A stretch of 64,000 nt of DNA, from the NCBI GenBank assembly GCA_022844475.1, contig JALHLR010000001.1, positions 62,001 to 126,000 on the forward strand. Direction: 5' to 3'. The DNA comes from Hyphomonadaceae bacterium (GTDB taxonomy: Bacteria > Pseudomonadota > Alphaproteobacteria > Caulobacterales > Hyphomonadaceae). A program made the position numbers and the translations under genes. Position 1 is the stretch's first letter. Every line of letters begins with the position of its first letter. Shown here in pieces: positions 8,039 to 17,479 of this stretch. The notes beneath the pieces were generated by a model, which searched no databases, was not told where the DNA came from, and saw only the letters and a list, made by a program, of their open reading frames with translations.

Positions 8039-8500
8039 ATGTCTGACGAAAAGATAGGGAAAGAAGGAGCCGGCGGCATTCAGCTGGTCGAGACGGATGA
8101 ATCTCCGGTCAATTCGGAGATCAACACGACCCCTCTCGTCGACGTCATGCTCGTGATGCTGATCATCTTCCTGATCACCATCCCGGTGGCGGTGAAGAGC
8201 ATCGAGGTTGAGCTGCCGACTGAACGGAACCAGGTGGTTGTCCCGAAAAAGGAGAACATCAACCTTTCCGTTCGTGCCGACGGCGCCGTCTACGAGGACC
8301 TGCGGGAGCTGAGCGATTCCCAGCTTGCCCAAAGGATGGCTGCCTTCGCCCGCCAGGATCCCCAGCCTGAAGTGCATATCCGCGGTGACCTCACGACCCC
8401 GTACTTCCAGGTCGGCAGGGTCGTCGAGATCGCGCAGAAGGCAGGCATTCTGAAGGTCGGCTTCATCACCAAGGCGCCGCGTCCCGGCAGCACTGGTTGA
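8039..8500 (+). CDS. exbD: ExbD/TolR biopolymer transport protein, first copy
   Basis: A 153-residue ExbD-type protein with a single membrane helix (about residues 33-52) and a periplasmic domain. The proton-path Asp is D35 within INTTPLVDVMLVM. The C-terminal domain contains PEVHIRGDLTTPYFQVGRVVEIAQKAG, the typical ExbD/TolR strand-helix unit. It begins 28 bases after exbB. The two ExbD copies are not close duplicates: they differ in the loop after the helix and in length, suggesting specialised subunits. Confidence 0.92.
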   Translation: MSDEKIGKEGAGGIQLVETDESPVNSEINTTPLVDVMLVMLIIFLITIPVAVKSIEVELPTERNQVVVPKKENINLSVRADGAVYEDLRELSDSQLAQRMAAFARQDPQPEVHIRGDLTTPYFQVGRVVEIAQKAGILKVGFITKAPRPGSTG

Positions 8501-8510
8501 CTTGTAATTT

Positions 8511-8536
8511 CCTCCTCCCGGCATGCCGGGGGGAGG
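8511..8536 (+). other. Intercistronic hairpin between the two exbD genes
   Basis: CCTCC.CCCGGC / GCCGGG..GGAGG forms a strong GC stem around a tiny AT-containing centre, immediately after the first exbD stop and before the ribosome binding site of the second. No T-run follows, so it probably stabilises or separates the messages rather than ending transcription. Confidence 0.45.
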
Positions 8537-8555
8537 GCTGAAGGAGTAATGCCTC

Positions 8556-8975
8556 ATGTCAATGGCAGTTGGGGAACGCGAAGAAGGCGCACCGCTTTCC
8601 GAAATCAACACGACGCCGCTGATCGACGTCATGCTCGTTCTTCTGATCATGATGATCGTGACGCTGCCGCCGCAGCGCCACGCGGTGAAGCTGGATACGC
8701 CGCTTCCGCCGCCGCCGAACCAGCCGCCGCCGCCGGACGACCTGCCGGAGCCCGTCCGCATCATGATCGGCTTCGACAACCAGATCTCGTGGATGGGCGA
8801 GATCGTCGACCGCAATTCGCTGGACTCGCGGATGAAGATCGAAGCTCAACGCGACATCCAGCCCGAAATCCACATCGAGCCTGACCGTCAGGCGCAGTAC
8901 GGCGTGGTCGCTCACGTGATGGCCGCCGCGCAGCGGAACGGGCTCAAGAAGATGGGCGTGATCGGGGGAACCTGA
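8556..8975 (+). CDS. exbD: ExbD/TolR biopolymer transport protein, second copy
   Basis: A 139-residue ExbD-type protein. The channel Asp is D24 in INTTPLIDVMLVLL, and the periplasmic part starts with a proline-rich linker (PPPPNQPPPPDDLP) absent from the first copy. It continues with the common PEIHIEPDRQAQYGVVAHVMAAAQRNG unit. Paired exbD genes behind tonB-exbB are known from Xanthomonas and several alphaproteobacteria, where the second copy can be needed for particular substrates. The last codons and stop are partly duplicated just downstream. Confidence 0.92.
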   Translation: MSMAVGEREEGAPLSEINTTPLIDVMLVLLIMMIVTLPPQRHAVKLDTPLPPPPNQPPPPDDLPEPVRIMIGFDNQISWMGEIVDRNSLDSRMKIEAQRDIQPEIHIEPDRQAQYGVVAHVMAAAQRNGLKKMGVIGGT

Positions 8976-9009
8976 TGACTGCAGCGTGATCGGGGGACCT
9001 TGATCACGC
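8956..9009 (+). repeat. Imperfect 21-bp direct repeat with hairpin at the end of the second exbD
   Basis: GCGTGATCGGGGGAACCTGA at 8956 onward, the last codons and stop region of exbD, recurs 28 bases later at 8984-9004 with one shifted base (GACCTTGAT). The second copy also pairs with the following GATCACGC to form an 8-bp perfect stem (8984-8991 with 9002-9009). It looks like a small tandem duplication that created, or was kept because of, a 3' hairpin. Confidence 0.6.
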
Positions 9010-9199
9010 CGCATTCTGCCCGGTGTCATTGCAGGCGGCACCCGTCCGATGGCCGGGGGCCGCCTCGCGCAGTTCAAGCTGCGTGAATCGTGTTGAGGAT
9101 GGGGTCGAGCAGGCTATATCGAGTTCAGACGTGATCCCGTTTCCTGTCGGAACGCCCCCGGTCGAAACGCCCGGTCAAAATTAAGGTGGAGGATAAAAG

Positions 9200-10435
9200 A
9201 TGCAGACGTTCGGCAAAGCCTTGCGCAACAGCCTGCCCGCCCTGGGCCTAGGCCTGCTCGGCGCGCTTGGCGCAGCCAGCGTAACCGCTCCCGCGGCGTA
9301 CGCGCAGAAGGTCACGGCGAAGAAGGAATTCGTCGAGAACTTCAACGCGGCAAACTCCGCGCTGAGCTCCCGCAACTGGAGCCAGGCGCTCGCCAAGGCC
9401 GATGCGGCCGCTGCACACGCCTCGGGCGCGCAGCAACGCGGCGCCATCGAACAGATCCGCGTCGCCGCCAGCTGCGACCCATCGATCAAGAACCACCAGG
9501 GCTGCATCACCGCCATCGAGAAGGCCAAAGCCTCGGGCGGTAGCGGTCTGCCGGTCAAGAACTACGACCAGATGCTTGCCGGCCGCTATGCCGACGCTGG
9601 CAATGCCGCGAAGGCCCTGGCACAGACCAAGGAGAATATCTCGAAGTACGGCGGCACGGCCACCGAGCACGCTTTTGTCGCCAAGAAGGAGCTCGAGGCC
9701 AAGAACTTCGCCGGCGCACAGACCGCGATCAACAAGGCTATCTCGGCCGGCAAGCCGACGGCCACCCACTACAACATCCTGCTCAACGCGCTCGCGGGGC
9801 AGAACAAGATGGACGAGTACTACAAGACGCTGGAGCGCATCGCGCCGTCGATGGGCAACGACACCTACTGGCGTATGCTGATCGAGCGCACCAAGAAGGA
9901 ACCGACTTATCGTTCCGCCGATGTCGAGCTTGACGTGTTCCGCGCGATGGAAGCCGCCAAGGTCACCCTCAAACCGCAGGAACGGTTCGAGATGGCCGAA
10001 GCTGCGCGTAATCGCGGCATTGCGATCGAGGCCGCCAATTCCTGGGCCATACTGGTCAAGGCGAACGACGCCAACGTTGCCAAGAACAAGGCCAAGGTCG
10101 ACTCCGTGACCAAGGCGGCCGCCGCCGACAAGGCAACCGAACTGGCCAAGAGCGAAGCGATTGCCGCGACCCGCGCGACGGGCGAACAGTTCGGCATCGT
10201 CGCCGAAGGCTATCTCGCAAGCGGCAACACCGCGAAGGCGATCGAGTTGTTCAACAAGGCGCTGGCCAAGGGCGAAATGCCCGCGGGCACGGCAGACCTC
10301 GTGAAGCTGCGTCTCGGCGTCGCCCAGATGAAAGCTGGCAAGAAGGCGGATGCTGTGAAGACCTGGCAGTCGATCAAGGCCGACAACGGCGCGGCCTGGC
10401 TGGCCAAGAGCTGGATCGCGATCTCCAAGTCGTAA
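9200..10435 (+). CDS. Secreted alpha-helical repeat (TPR-like) protein of the TonB cluster
   Basis: A 411-residue protein with a clear signal peptide (cleavage after AAYA, about residue 35). The mature part is almost wholly helical and Ala/Lys-rich, with repeated A..AL...A helices resembling degenerate TPR/Sel1 repeats. Examples are NSALSSRNWSQALAKADAAA and EGYLASGNTAKAIELFNKAL, the latter a good TPR consensus. It lies 224 bases after the second exbD and is followed by a strong terminator. TPR proteins often end tonB-exbB-exbD-exbD operons and may organise the motor in the periplasm, but no function is established from sequence. Confidence 0.8.
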   Translation: MQTFGKALRNSLPALGLGLLGALGAASVTAPAAYAQKVTAKKEFVENFNAANSALSSRNWSQALAKADAAAAHASGAQQRGAIEQIRVAASCDPSIKNHQGCITAIEKAKASGGSGLPVKNYDQMLAGRYADAGNAAKALAQTKENISKYGGTATEHAFVAKKELEAKNFAGAQTAINKAISAGKPTATHYNILLNALAGQNKMDEYYKTLERIAPSMGNDTYWRMLIERTKKEPTYRSADVELDVFRAMEAAKVTLKPQERFEMAEAARNRGIAIEAANSWAILVKANDANVAKNKAKVDSVTKAAAADKATELAKSEAIAATRATGEQFGIVAEGYLASGNTAKAIELFNKALAKGEMPAGTADLVKLRLGVAQMKAGKKADAVKTWQSIKADNGAAWLAKSWIAISKS

Positions 10436-10457
10436 GCTGGTTCTGACTTGAGTTGCG

Positions 10458-10487
10458 AAGGCCCGGCTGGAAGCAGCCGGGCCTTTT
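10458..10487 (+). terminator. Rho-independent terminator of the TonB cluster
   Basis: A perfect 12-bp stem (AAGGCCCGGCTG / CAGCCGGGCCTT) with loop GAAG is followed by TTTTGCTTT. It lies 22 bases after the stop of the repeat protein. Confidence 0.85.
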
Positions 10488-10595
10488 GCTTTACCGGGCC
10501 CGAACCTGACGGAATGGCCGCAGGATCGGCGTTTGACGCACCGCGGCCAAGCCGTCATACGGGCGGCAAAAGACGCCAAGAAACCCTCTCCCACC

Positions 10596-12500
10596 ATGCT
10601 CCAGATCAATGACCTGACGTTCCGGATCGATGGCCGGCCCCTGTTCGAGGGGGCGTCGGCGCAGATTGCCGATGGCTGGAAGGTGGGCCTCGTCGGCCGC
10701 AACGGCACGGGCAAGTCGACCCTGCTGCGCATCATCCGTGAGGAACTCGCCAAGGGCGAGGGCAATGGTGACGGCTCGGTGCGCATCAATCGCGGCGCGA
10801 AGATGGGGTATGTGCTGCAGGAAGTGCCGGCCAACGACACCAGCCTGCTCGATGTCGTGCTGGAAGCCGATATCGAACGCGCCAGCCTGATGCGCGAGGC
10901 TGAAACCTGCGAAGACCCCGACCGCATCGGCGAAATCCACGAGAGGCTGGCCGACATCGACGCCTGGTCGGGCGAGGCGCGGGCGGCGGAGATCCTTGTC
11001 GGCCTCGGCTTCACGCAGAACGACATGTCGCGCGCCTGCAGGGAATTCTCGGGCGGCTGGCGCATGCGCGCGGCGCTGGGCGGCGTTCTCTTTGCGCAGC
11101 CCGAGCTTCTGCTGCTGGACGAACCGACCAACTATCTTGATCTCGAAGGCGCAGCCTGGCTTGAACAGTACCTGCGCAAATACCCGCACACCGTCGTCAT
11201 CGTCAGCCACGACCGCGACCTGCTGAACCGTTCGGTAACGCACATCCTCGCGGTCGAAAACACCAAGCTGGTGCTGCAGGCGGGCGGGTATGACACCTAC
11301 CTGCAGCGTCGCGCTGAGCGCACGCAGCACCTCGCTGCGCAGAAGGAAAAGCAGGACGTCCAGCGCGCCCACATGCAGTCCTTCATCGACCGCTTCAAGG
11401 CCAAGGCCTCCAAGGCCGCGCAGGCGCAGAGCCGGATGAAGATGCTCGAGAAAATGACGGTGATCACCGTGCCGCTGGCCGAGCGCACCGTGCCATTCAA
11501 GTTCTACGAGGTCGAAGAACTGGCATCTCCCATTCTCGAGCTCGACAAGGTCGACATGGGCTACGCGGCTGGCAAAGCGGTGCTTGAGCGGGTGTCCCTG
11601 CGTCTCGATTTCGATGACCGCATCGCCATCGTCGGCGCAAACGGGCAGGGCAAGACGACGCTTGTGAAGTCGATCGCGCAGAAGCTGCCGCTGCTTCAGG
11701 GCATGCGCCGCGCCTCGAAGAATCTCCGCATCGGGTATTTCAGCCAGGATCAGCTCGACGAACTGCGCGCCGGCGAGACTGTGCTCGACCACGTGAAAGA
11801 TCTTCTGCCGAACGCGGGTCAGGCGCAGGTCCGCGCGCTCGCGGCGCAGTTCGGCTTCGGTCACGAGAAGTGCGAGACAAAGGTCGACAAGCTTTCCGGC
11901 GGCGAGAAGGTGCGCCTGCTTATGGGGCTAACCACCTACAAGAAGCCGCACATTCTGATTCTCGACGAACCGACCTCGCACCTTGACATCGATAGCCGCG
12001 AGGCGCTGATCTATGCTTTGAACGAGTTCAACGGCGCTGTGCTCGTCATCACTCACGATACCTATCTGGCGGAAGCGACCGCGGACCGGCTATGGCTGGT
12101 CAACAACGGCAAGGCCAACCCGTATGACGGCGATCTTGCCGACTACAAGGCGCTGGTCCTCGCCGCCGACCGCCCCGAGTCCGACAAGCAGCACGCCATC
12201 GCACGCGCAGAGATCGCCGCGGCTGCGGAGAAGGCCGCGCCATCAGGCGGAGGGCACGAGAAACCGAAGCCCGCGCCAAAGATGTCGTTCAAGCAGAAAC
12301 ACCGCATCGAGACCGCCGAGAAGGAGGTCGAGAAGCAGCGCGCCGCGCTGGAGCTGCTCGACCGCGACCTCGGCGACCCCGGCACGTTCACGCACAAGGC
12401 CGATGCAGAGGCCAAGTTGAAGGCCCGCGCGAAGGTTCAGGCGCAGCTCGACGCCGCGGAGGCTGAATGGCTCGCCGCCCTGGAAGCTGCGGAGCAGTAA
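10596..12500 (+). CDS. ABC-F family ATP-binding protein (YheS/Uup-like)
   Basis: A 634-residue protein with two ABC ATPase domains and no membrane segment, the ABC-F layout. These ATPases act on ribosomes, at the E-site or in rescue of stalled complexes. The first domain has Walker A GRNGTGKST (34-42) and signature FSGGWRMRAALG, followed by LLLDEPTNYLD. After a charged linker with the QRAHMQSFIDRFKAKASKAAQAQSR motif comes the second domain, with GANGQGKTT, LSGGEKVRLLMG and LILDEPTSHLDID. The C-terminus is a Lys/Glu/Ala coiled coil. The ATG at 10596 begins right at the domain (MLQIND); the upstream in-frame extension is not conserved-looking. Confidence 0.93.
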   Translation: MLQINDLTFRIDGRPLFEGASAQIADGWKVGLVGRNGTGKSTLLRIIREELAKGEGNGDGSVRINRGAKMGYVLQEVPANDTSLLDVVLEADIERASLMREAETCEDPDRIGEIHERLADIDAWSGEARAAEILVGLGFTQNDMSRACREFSGGWRMRAALGGVLFAQPELLLLDEPTNYLDLEGAAWLEQYLRKYPHTVVIVSHDRDLLNRSVTHILAVENTKLVLQAGGYDTYLQRRAERTQHLAAQKEKQDVQRAHMQSFIDRFKAKASKAAQAQSRMKMLEKMTVITVPLAERTVPFKFYEVEELASPILELDKVDMGYAAGKAVLERVSLRLDFDDRIAIVGANGQGKTTLVKSIAQKLPLLQGMRRASKNLRIGYFSQDQLDELRAGETVLDHVKDLLPNAGQAQVRALAAQFGFGHEKCETKVDKLSGGEKVRLLMGLTTYKKPHILILDEPTSHLDIDSREALIYALNEFNGAVLVITHDTYLAEATADRLWLVNNGKANPYDGDLADYKALVLAADRPESDKQHAIARAEIAAAAEKAAPSGGGHEKPKPAPKMSFKQKHRIETAEKEVEKQRAALELLDRDLGDPGTFTHKADAEAKLKARAKVQAQLDAAEAEWLAALEAAEQ

Positions 12501-12536
12501 AGCCTCGCGAAGAGGTGCGGACCGTGACGTGTGCGA

Positions 12537-12818
12537 TCAGGCTCCGCCGCCCCCACCGCCGCCACCGCCACCGCCACCGCCGCCCTTGCCTTGCGTGCGG
12601 CGCATCATCTGGTTGCCGGCGCCGCCAAAGGCCTTTCCGCCGCCCTTCAGCTGGTTCGGATCGAAGCCGGGCTTCTTGAGGCCGCCGGGCGGGCCGTTCT
12701 TTGCGGCCTTGGCGTTCTGCAGCTTTTCGAGGGCTTTTTTCGCGATGTCGCTCTGGCTACTGGCTGTGTCGTCAGCCTTCGCCTTCGCCGGTTTCCTGGG
12801 GTCGCTCGCCTTGGCCAT
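12537..12818 (-). CDS. Small basic protein with a C-terminal poly-glycine run
   Basis: A 93-residue protein. The first half is charged and Ala/Lys-rich (MAKASDPRKPAKAKADD, then IAKKALEKLQNAKAAKN). The middle is GLKKPGFDPNQLKGGGKAFGGAGNQMMRRTQGK, and the C-terminus has 14 consecutive Gly residues before a final Ala. The Gly run is coded by repeated GGN codons, a slippage-prone stretch. The opposite strand is also open but reads as a proline run in an otherwise hydrophobic shadow. I do not know a function; the composition suggests a disordered nucleic-acid-binding or structural protein. Confidence 0.6.
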   Translation of the reverse strand: MAKASDPRKPAKAKADDTASSQSDIAKKALEKLQNAKAAKNGPPGGLKKPGFDPNQLKGGGKAFGGAGNQMMRRTQGKGGGGGGGGGGGGGGA

Positions 12819-12830
12819 TGTCCGGCTCCG

Positions 12831-13196
12831 TTATCTGGCGGGCGTATAAACCGCCCGCTGACGTAATGTAGGCCGCTCGATCTCAAGGCGAGAGGGGGAA
12901 ACCCCCTCGGCCTTCATCCGCGACTCGATCCAGAGGAGGATATGCTCGAATGTCGGCTTCTCAAGGCCCGGCACGTCGTTAAGGACGGTGTGATCCAGCC
13001 CCGACAGGACGCGCTCCAGCAGGTCCTCCAGCGCGCCCAGGTCCATCACCCAGCCATCACTGTCAGGGGCGGGGGAGGCGACGCTGGCGGTCACAAGGAA
13101 GGAATGGCCGTGCACGCGGCGGTAATGCGCGCTGCCGGCTTCGGCCTCGATATAGTGGCTGGCCTCGAAACTGGCCGTTGCGCTGATCTCGAACAT
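12831..13196 (-). CDS. 6-pyruvoyl-tetrahydropterin synthase / QueD-like protein with Tyr at the catalytic Cys position
   Basis: A 121-residue T-fold protein of the PTPS/QueD family. The zinc ligands are visible as His14 (ASHYIE), His29 and His31 (VHGHSF), and the second half has LDHTVLND and the PTFEHILLWI helix. In QueD and PTPS a catalytic Cys precedes HGH by four residues (CxxxHGH); here that place is Tyr25. The reaction is therefore uncertain. The ATG at 13196 is used; the longer frame upstream overlaps the aldolase gene. It is the last gene of an operon with a dihydroneopterin aldolase (10-base spacer) and a pteridine-reductase-like SDR, which points to pterin cofactor rather than queuosine chemistry. 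Confidence 0.82.
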   Translation of the reverse strand: MFEISATASFEASHYIEAEAGSAHYRRVHGHSFLVTASVASPAPDSDGWVMDLGALEDLLERVLSGLDHTVLNDVPGLEKPTFEHILLWIESRMKAEGVSPSRLEIERPTLRQRAVYTPAR

Positions 13197-13206
13197 GACC
13201 CGGAAC

Positions 13207-13605
13207 TCAGACGTCCAGCGTCCACCAGGGGAAGCCGGGCAGCGACTGGCCCATCCGCCCCATGCGGCAGGCCACGATCGCGACGCCGGGGTATACGTCG
13301 GGCTTGTTGGTCTGCACAACCGCTCCCAGCACGCCGGGCTGACGCAGGCAGAGGTCGAGGATTTCCCCGCACAGCGTCTCCTGCAGGTTGAAATGCCGGC
13401 CATTTACCAGCGCGAGCACGCCCTCCCGCACAAAATCATAGTCCTGCACGCCCTCGATCGCGTCCGCCCCCGGCGGCGGCTTCAGCATCAGCGTGACCGA
13501 CACGAGCAGGGGCTGGCGGGCAGCTTGCTCGAAGGCGTGGATGCCGATCGAGGCCGAGGTCTCGATGCCGCCGATGCGGACCAGGTAGAAGCTGGGAAAG
13601 CTCAT
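13207..13605 (-). CDS. Dihydroneopterin aldolase/epimerase family protein (FolB/FolX)
   Basis: A 132-residue T-fold protein. DHNA catalyses the retro-aldol cleavage of 7,8-dihydroneopterin, or the epimerisation to dihydromonapterin in FolX. Expected active-site residues are present: Glu26 in GIHAFEQAARQP, Tyr56 in VQDYDFV, Glu76 in FNLQETLCGEI and Lys101 in TNKPDVYPG. Its first four bases overlap the stop of the upstream SDR (ATGA). Whether it serves folate or tetrahydromonapterin synthesis cannot be told, but the FolM-like neighbour favours the latter. Confidence 0.85.
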   Translation of the reverse strand: MSFPSFYLVRIGGIETSASIGIHAFEQAARQPLLVSVTLMLKPPPGADAIEGVQDYDFVREGVLALVNGRHFNLQETLCGEILDLCLRQPGVLGAVVQTNKPDVYPGVAIVACRMGRMGQSLPGFPWWTLDV

Positions 13606-14384
13606 GTCGCGCCGCCTTCGGGTCTTGTGTCGAACATCACGTCGCGCGCGCTCGACTGCAGGCGCTGGCCGTTGTCGACATGGATGACCTGCCCGGTGAG
13701 CGCGTGCGTGGCCAGCAGGAAGTCGAGCGCGGCGCCTACATCGTCGACATTGATCGGACGGCCCATCGGGTTGCGGCTGGCGGCGGTCTCGAACTCGTCC
13801 TGTGTCTGGTCGAAGCTCGGCAGCAGCAGGCCCGGCGCGATGGCGTTGACGCGTACCTTCGGTGCAAAGGCGCGCGCCATCATGTCGGTGGCCGCGAGGA
13901 GCCCAGCCTTGCTCATCGTATAGGAATAGAAGTCAGGATTCATGTTCCAGAGCTTCTGGTCGAGAATGTTGACGATGACAGTGTCGCGCGTCGGATCGGC
14001 CTGCGCGAAAAGACTGTCGGAGAGCAGGGCGGGGGCGCGAAGATTCACCGCCATCGCCTGATCGAATACGTCGGGCTTCATGGCGCGGGGGTCATCGTAG
14101 TCGAAGACCGAGGCCGAGTTCACCAGCCCACAGAGCGGGCCGCCGGCCAACTGCGCCGCATGCCCGACGAGTGCGCTGGCGGCGGCTGCATCTGCGAGGT
14201 CGGCGCTGATCGCCCATGTGTTCGGATTACTGGCGCGCAATTGTCTGCAGAGTTCGTCTGCTTCAGCTGCGTTGCGATTGGCGTGGATGATGACGGCGTG
14301 GCCAGCCGCGGAGAGTCTCTCGCACAGGCGCCGCCCGACGCGTCGCGCGCCGCCGGTGACAAGGATGCGTCTGGTGGTGATCAT
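13602..14384 (-). CDS. Pteridine-reductase/FolM-like short-chain dehydrogenase
   Basis: A 260-residue SDR. The cofactor motif TGGARRVGRRL carries arginines in the loop, as in NADPH-dependent pteridine reductases and FolM. The catalytic Tyr/Lys pair is in YSYTMSKAG. NSAS replaces the usual NNAG after the fourth strand, another feature shared with pteridine reductases. The ATG at 14384 is preferred over the upstream one because the Rossmann strand starts at once. It heads the three-gene operon with FolB/FolX and PTPS-like genes. Together these could make tetrahydromonapterin or a related reduced pterin. Confidence 0.85.
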   Translation of the reverse strand: MITTRRILVTGGARRVGRRLCERLSAAGHAVIIHANRNAAEADELCRQLRASNPNTWAISADLADAAAASALVGHAAQLAGGPLCGLVNSASVFDYDDPRAMKPDVFDQAMAVNLRAPALLSDSLFAQADPTRDTVIVNILDQKLWNMNPDFYSYTMSKAGLLAATDMMARAFAPKVRVNAIAPGLLLPSFDQTQDEFETAASRNPMGRPINVDDVGAALDFLLATHALTGQVIHVDNGQRLQSSARDVMFDTRPEGGAT

Positions 14385-14495
14385 GGCGCTGTCTTCGGAC
14401 GTGCGGGCAGGGATGGCAAGGGCTTGCACCTCCTGATCAACCTTGTCCCACTGATCCCGACGAACGTCGGGCTCCGGGAAGGGTTGCGCGCCTTC

Positions 14496-15182
14496 TCAGC
14501 GCGCCCCGGCCGCAGCTTTCGTCGCCGGCTCGCCCTCAAGCCGTTGTCCCTTGCGCCAGTCGGACGGCATGACGAATTCGCCAGCCCAGATTCCAGCCTT
14601 CGCTTCGCGCGCGGCGTTCTCGGCGGGGACAAACTCGGTTGAGTATTCGCGATAAGCGACGGCGTGGCCATTGCGGACGAGCCAGTCCTGAACGCTCTGG
14701 CCACGGACGGAGCATTTGCCCAGCACGCGCTGGTAACGGTCTTTGCCTTCGGAGACGCATGTCACTGGGTTTCGGTTGATCCACGCATCGAGCGCGTTGG
14801 CGGCGGTCGATCCGCAGCGCACGAGCGCGCCATTGGCATCCTTGCACTTCTGGCCAGACTCCGGCGCATCGACGCCGACGAGGCGGATGCGCTCAGAGCG
14901 GATGTCGAGCGTGTCCGCATCGATGACGGAGGCCGTGCCGACGATGGCGCCCTCGGGCGCAGGTGACGGATTCGCTTCTGTGACGATGATGTCGGGCGTC
15001 TCGGGGGCAGAGGCTTCAGCACCGCCGCCGGTGGGCGCCGGGAAGGGCAAGCCGGCATCCTCGCCCCAGACATACCAGGCCACCGCCAGCACGCCCAGAA
15101 TGGCGCTCACCACAACGGAAGTTGAGCCGGAGCGGCCGCGGGAACGGCGGGGGTGCGATTTCGTACGGGTGCGCTTTGCCAT
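14496..15182 (-). CDS. Membrane-anchored thermonuclease-family (SNase) protein
   Basis: A 228-residue protein with a very basic N-terminus, one signal-anchor helix (about residues 23-41) and a Pro/Ala-rich linker, then an SNase-like OB fold (about 78-205). The motifs GTASVIDADTLDIRSERIRLVGVDAPE and KDRYQRVLGKC correspond to the nuclease active-site strands, with Arg residues in IRLVGVDAPE and RYQRVLG. Paired cysteines (CKDANGALVRCG, CVSEG..GKC) are typical of exported alphaproteobacterial members. Probably a periplasmic nuclease. Single gene, left-reading. Confidence 0.85.
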   Translation of the reverse strand: MAKRTRTKSHPRRSRGRSGSTSVVVSAILGVLAVAWYVWGEDAGLPFPAPTGGGAEASAPETPDIIVTEANPSPAPEGAIVGTASVIDADTLDIRSERIRLVGVDAPESGQKCKDANGALVRCGSTAANALDAWINRNPVTCVSEGKDRYQRVLGKCSVRGQSVQDWLVRNGHAVAYREYSTEFVPAENAAREAKAGIWAGEFVMPSDWRKGQRLEGEPATKAAAGAR

Positions 15183-15293
15183 GTGGCGAACGGTGCGGCC
15201 CGCCGGTTACCGAAAGGTTGATTCGGCGGGCTTTATGCCTTGCGCCGGGCGGCTGTGGGGTGTCATTTGCCCGCGCATTCAGGAGCCACGTCG

Positions 15294-16586
<1,293 letters not shown>

Positions 16587-16636
16587 AGCGCCTCGAGGCC
16601 GGCCATCCCCTAGATTCGGGAGTTGGCGCTCTTGCT

Positions 16637-17479
16637 CTAGTGCGAAAGCATGATTGCGACGCCTGGCTCCTGCAGGAGGTGCTGTGTCGCGCCTCCCAGG
16701 ATGAATTCGCGCAATTTCGAACGTCCATATCCGCCCATAACCAGCAGGTCTGCTCCCTGCGCCTTCACAAAATCGGATATCGCCGGTCCGATCTTGCGGG
16801 TTCCAATATCGACTTCGTCAGCGACCGCCTTGATGCCGTGCAAGCCAAGGTGCCGGACCACGTCATTGCCGAGTCCCGCCGTGGCTTCAGGCTTTTCCTT
16901 GATGACAGTCAGCACCCGCACTTCGCGCGCAAGCTTCATGATGGGGAGCGCATCGGCCATCGCACGCGCAGCCTGGCGGCTGCCGTCCCAGGCGAGCACG
17001 ATCTTTCCGAGCGTCTTTGCGGGAAGGTCAGCGGCGCCTGGGCGGAAGATCACGACAGGTCGTCCCGACTGGAACAGCACCGCCTCGGCGACCGAACGCT
17101 GTCCGTCGAAGCTGTCGACCATGGGGATGAGGCATACGTCACGCGTGCGCGCGTGGAAACTTACCAGGTCGCCAAGCAGGGCCTGCTCCGATTTGGCGAG
17201 CAGCGTACTTGCTGTCACACTCTCTGTCGCGGCTTTCTCCGAAAAGGCCGCCAATGCTGCCTTGCAGTTCGCAAGACTCTTCTGTTCTTCCTGCGCACAC
17301 AGGCCGCTCAGATTGACAAGACGCTCTGCAAGCCAGTTGCCAGGGGGCTTGAAGTCGACCTGCACCGCAAGGGCGGTGATTCCGGAGCCAAGTGCTCCAG
17401 CAAACCTGACAGCCTGATCGATCGCTGCGACTGGCGTCGGGTCCGGATAGCTGTCGAAGTGGAAGAGTATGTCTTTCAC
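16637..17479 (-). CDS. Universal stress protein with two Usp domains
   Basis: A 280-residue protein with a degenerate first Usp domain (about 1-140) and a canonical second one (about 150-280). The second domain ends with the ATP-binding signature GGYGRSKLREFILGGATQHLL. The frame stays open up to 17743, but the extra residues are Arg/Trp-rich and unlike a Usp domain. The GTG at 17479, giving MKDILFHFDSYPDPTP, starts exactly at the first beta strand and is preferred. Tandem Usp proteins are common in alphaproteobacteria and linked to starvation or oxygen stress; the ligand here is unknown. Confidence 0.85.
   Translation of the reverse strand: MKDILFHFDSYPDPTPVAAIDQAVRFAGALGSGITALAVQVDFKPPGNWLAERLVNLSGLCAQEEQKSLANCKAALAAFSEKAATESVTASTLLAKSEQALLGDLVSFHARTRDVCLIPMVDSFDGQRSVAEAVLFQSGRPVVIFRPGAADLPAKTLGKIVLAWDGSRQAARAMADALPIMKLAREVRVLTVIKEKPEATAGLGNDVVRHLGLHGIKAVADEVDIGTRKIGPAISDFVKAQGADLLVMGGYGRSKLREFILGGATQHLLQEPGVAIMLSH

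Noticed and set aside
12529-12849. Plus-strand frame with a proline run opposite the poly-Gly gene
   Set aside because: Apart from the Pro run it is hydrophobic and Phe-rich in a way typical of an antisense frame; the minus-strand protein has a normal charged N-terminus and a better start.
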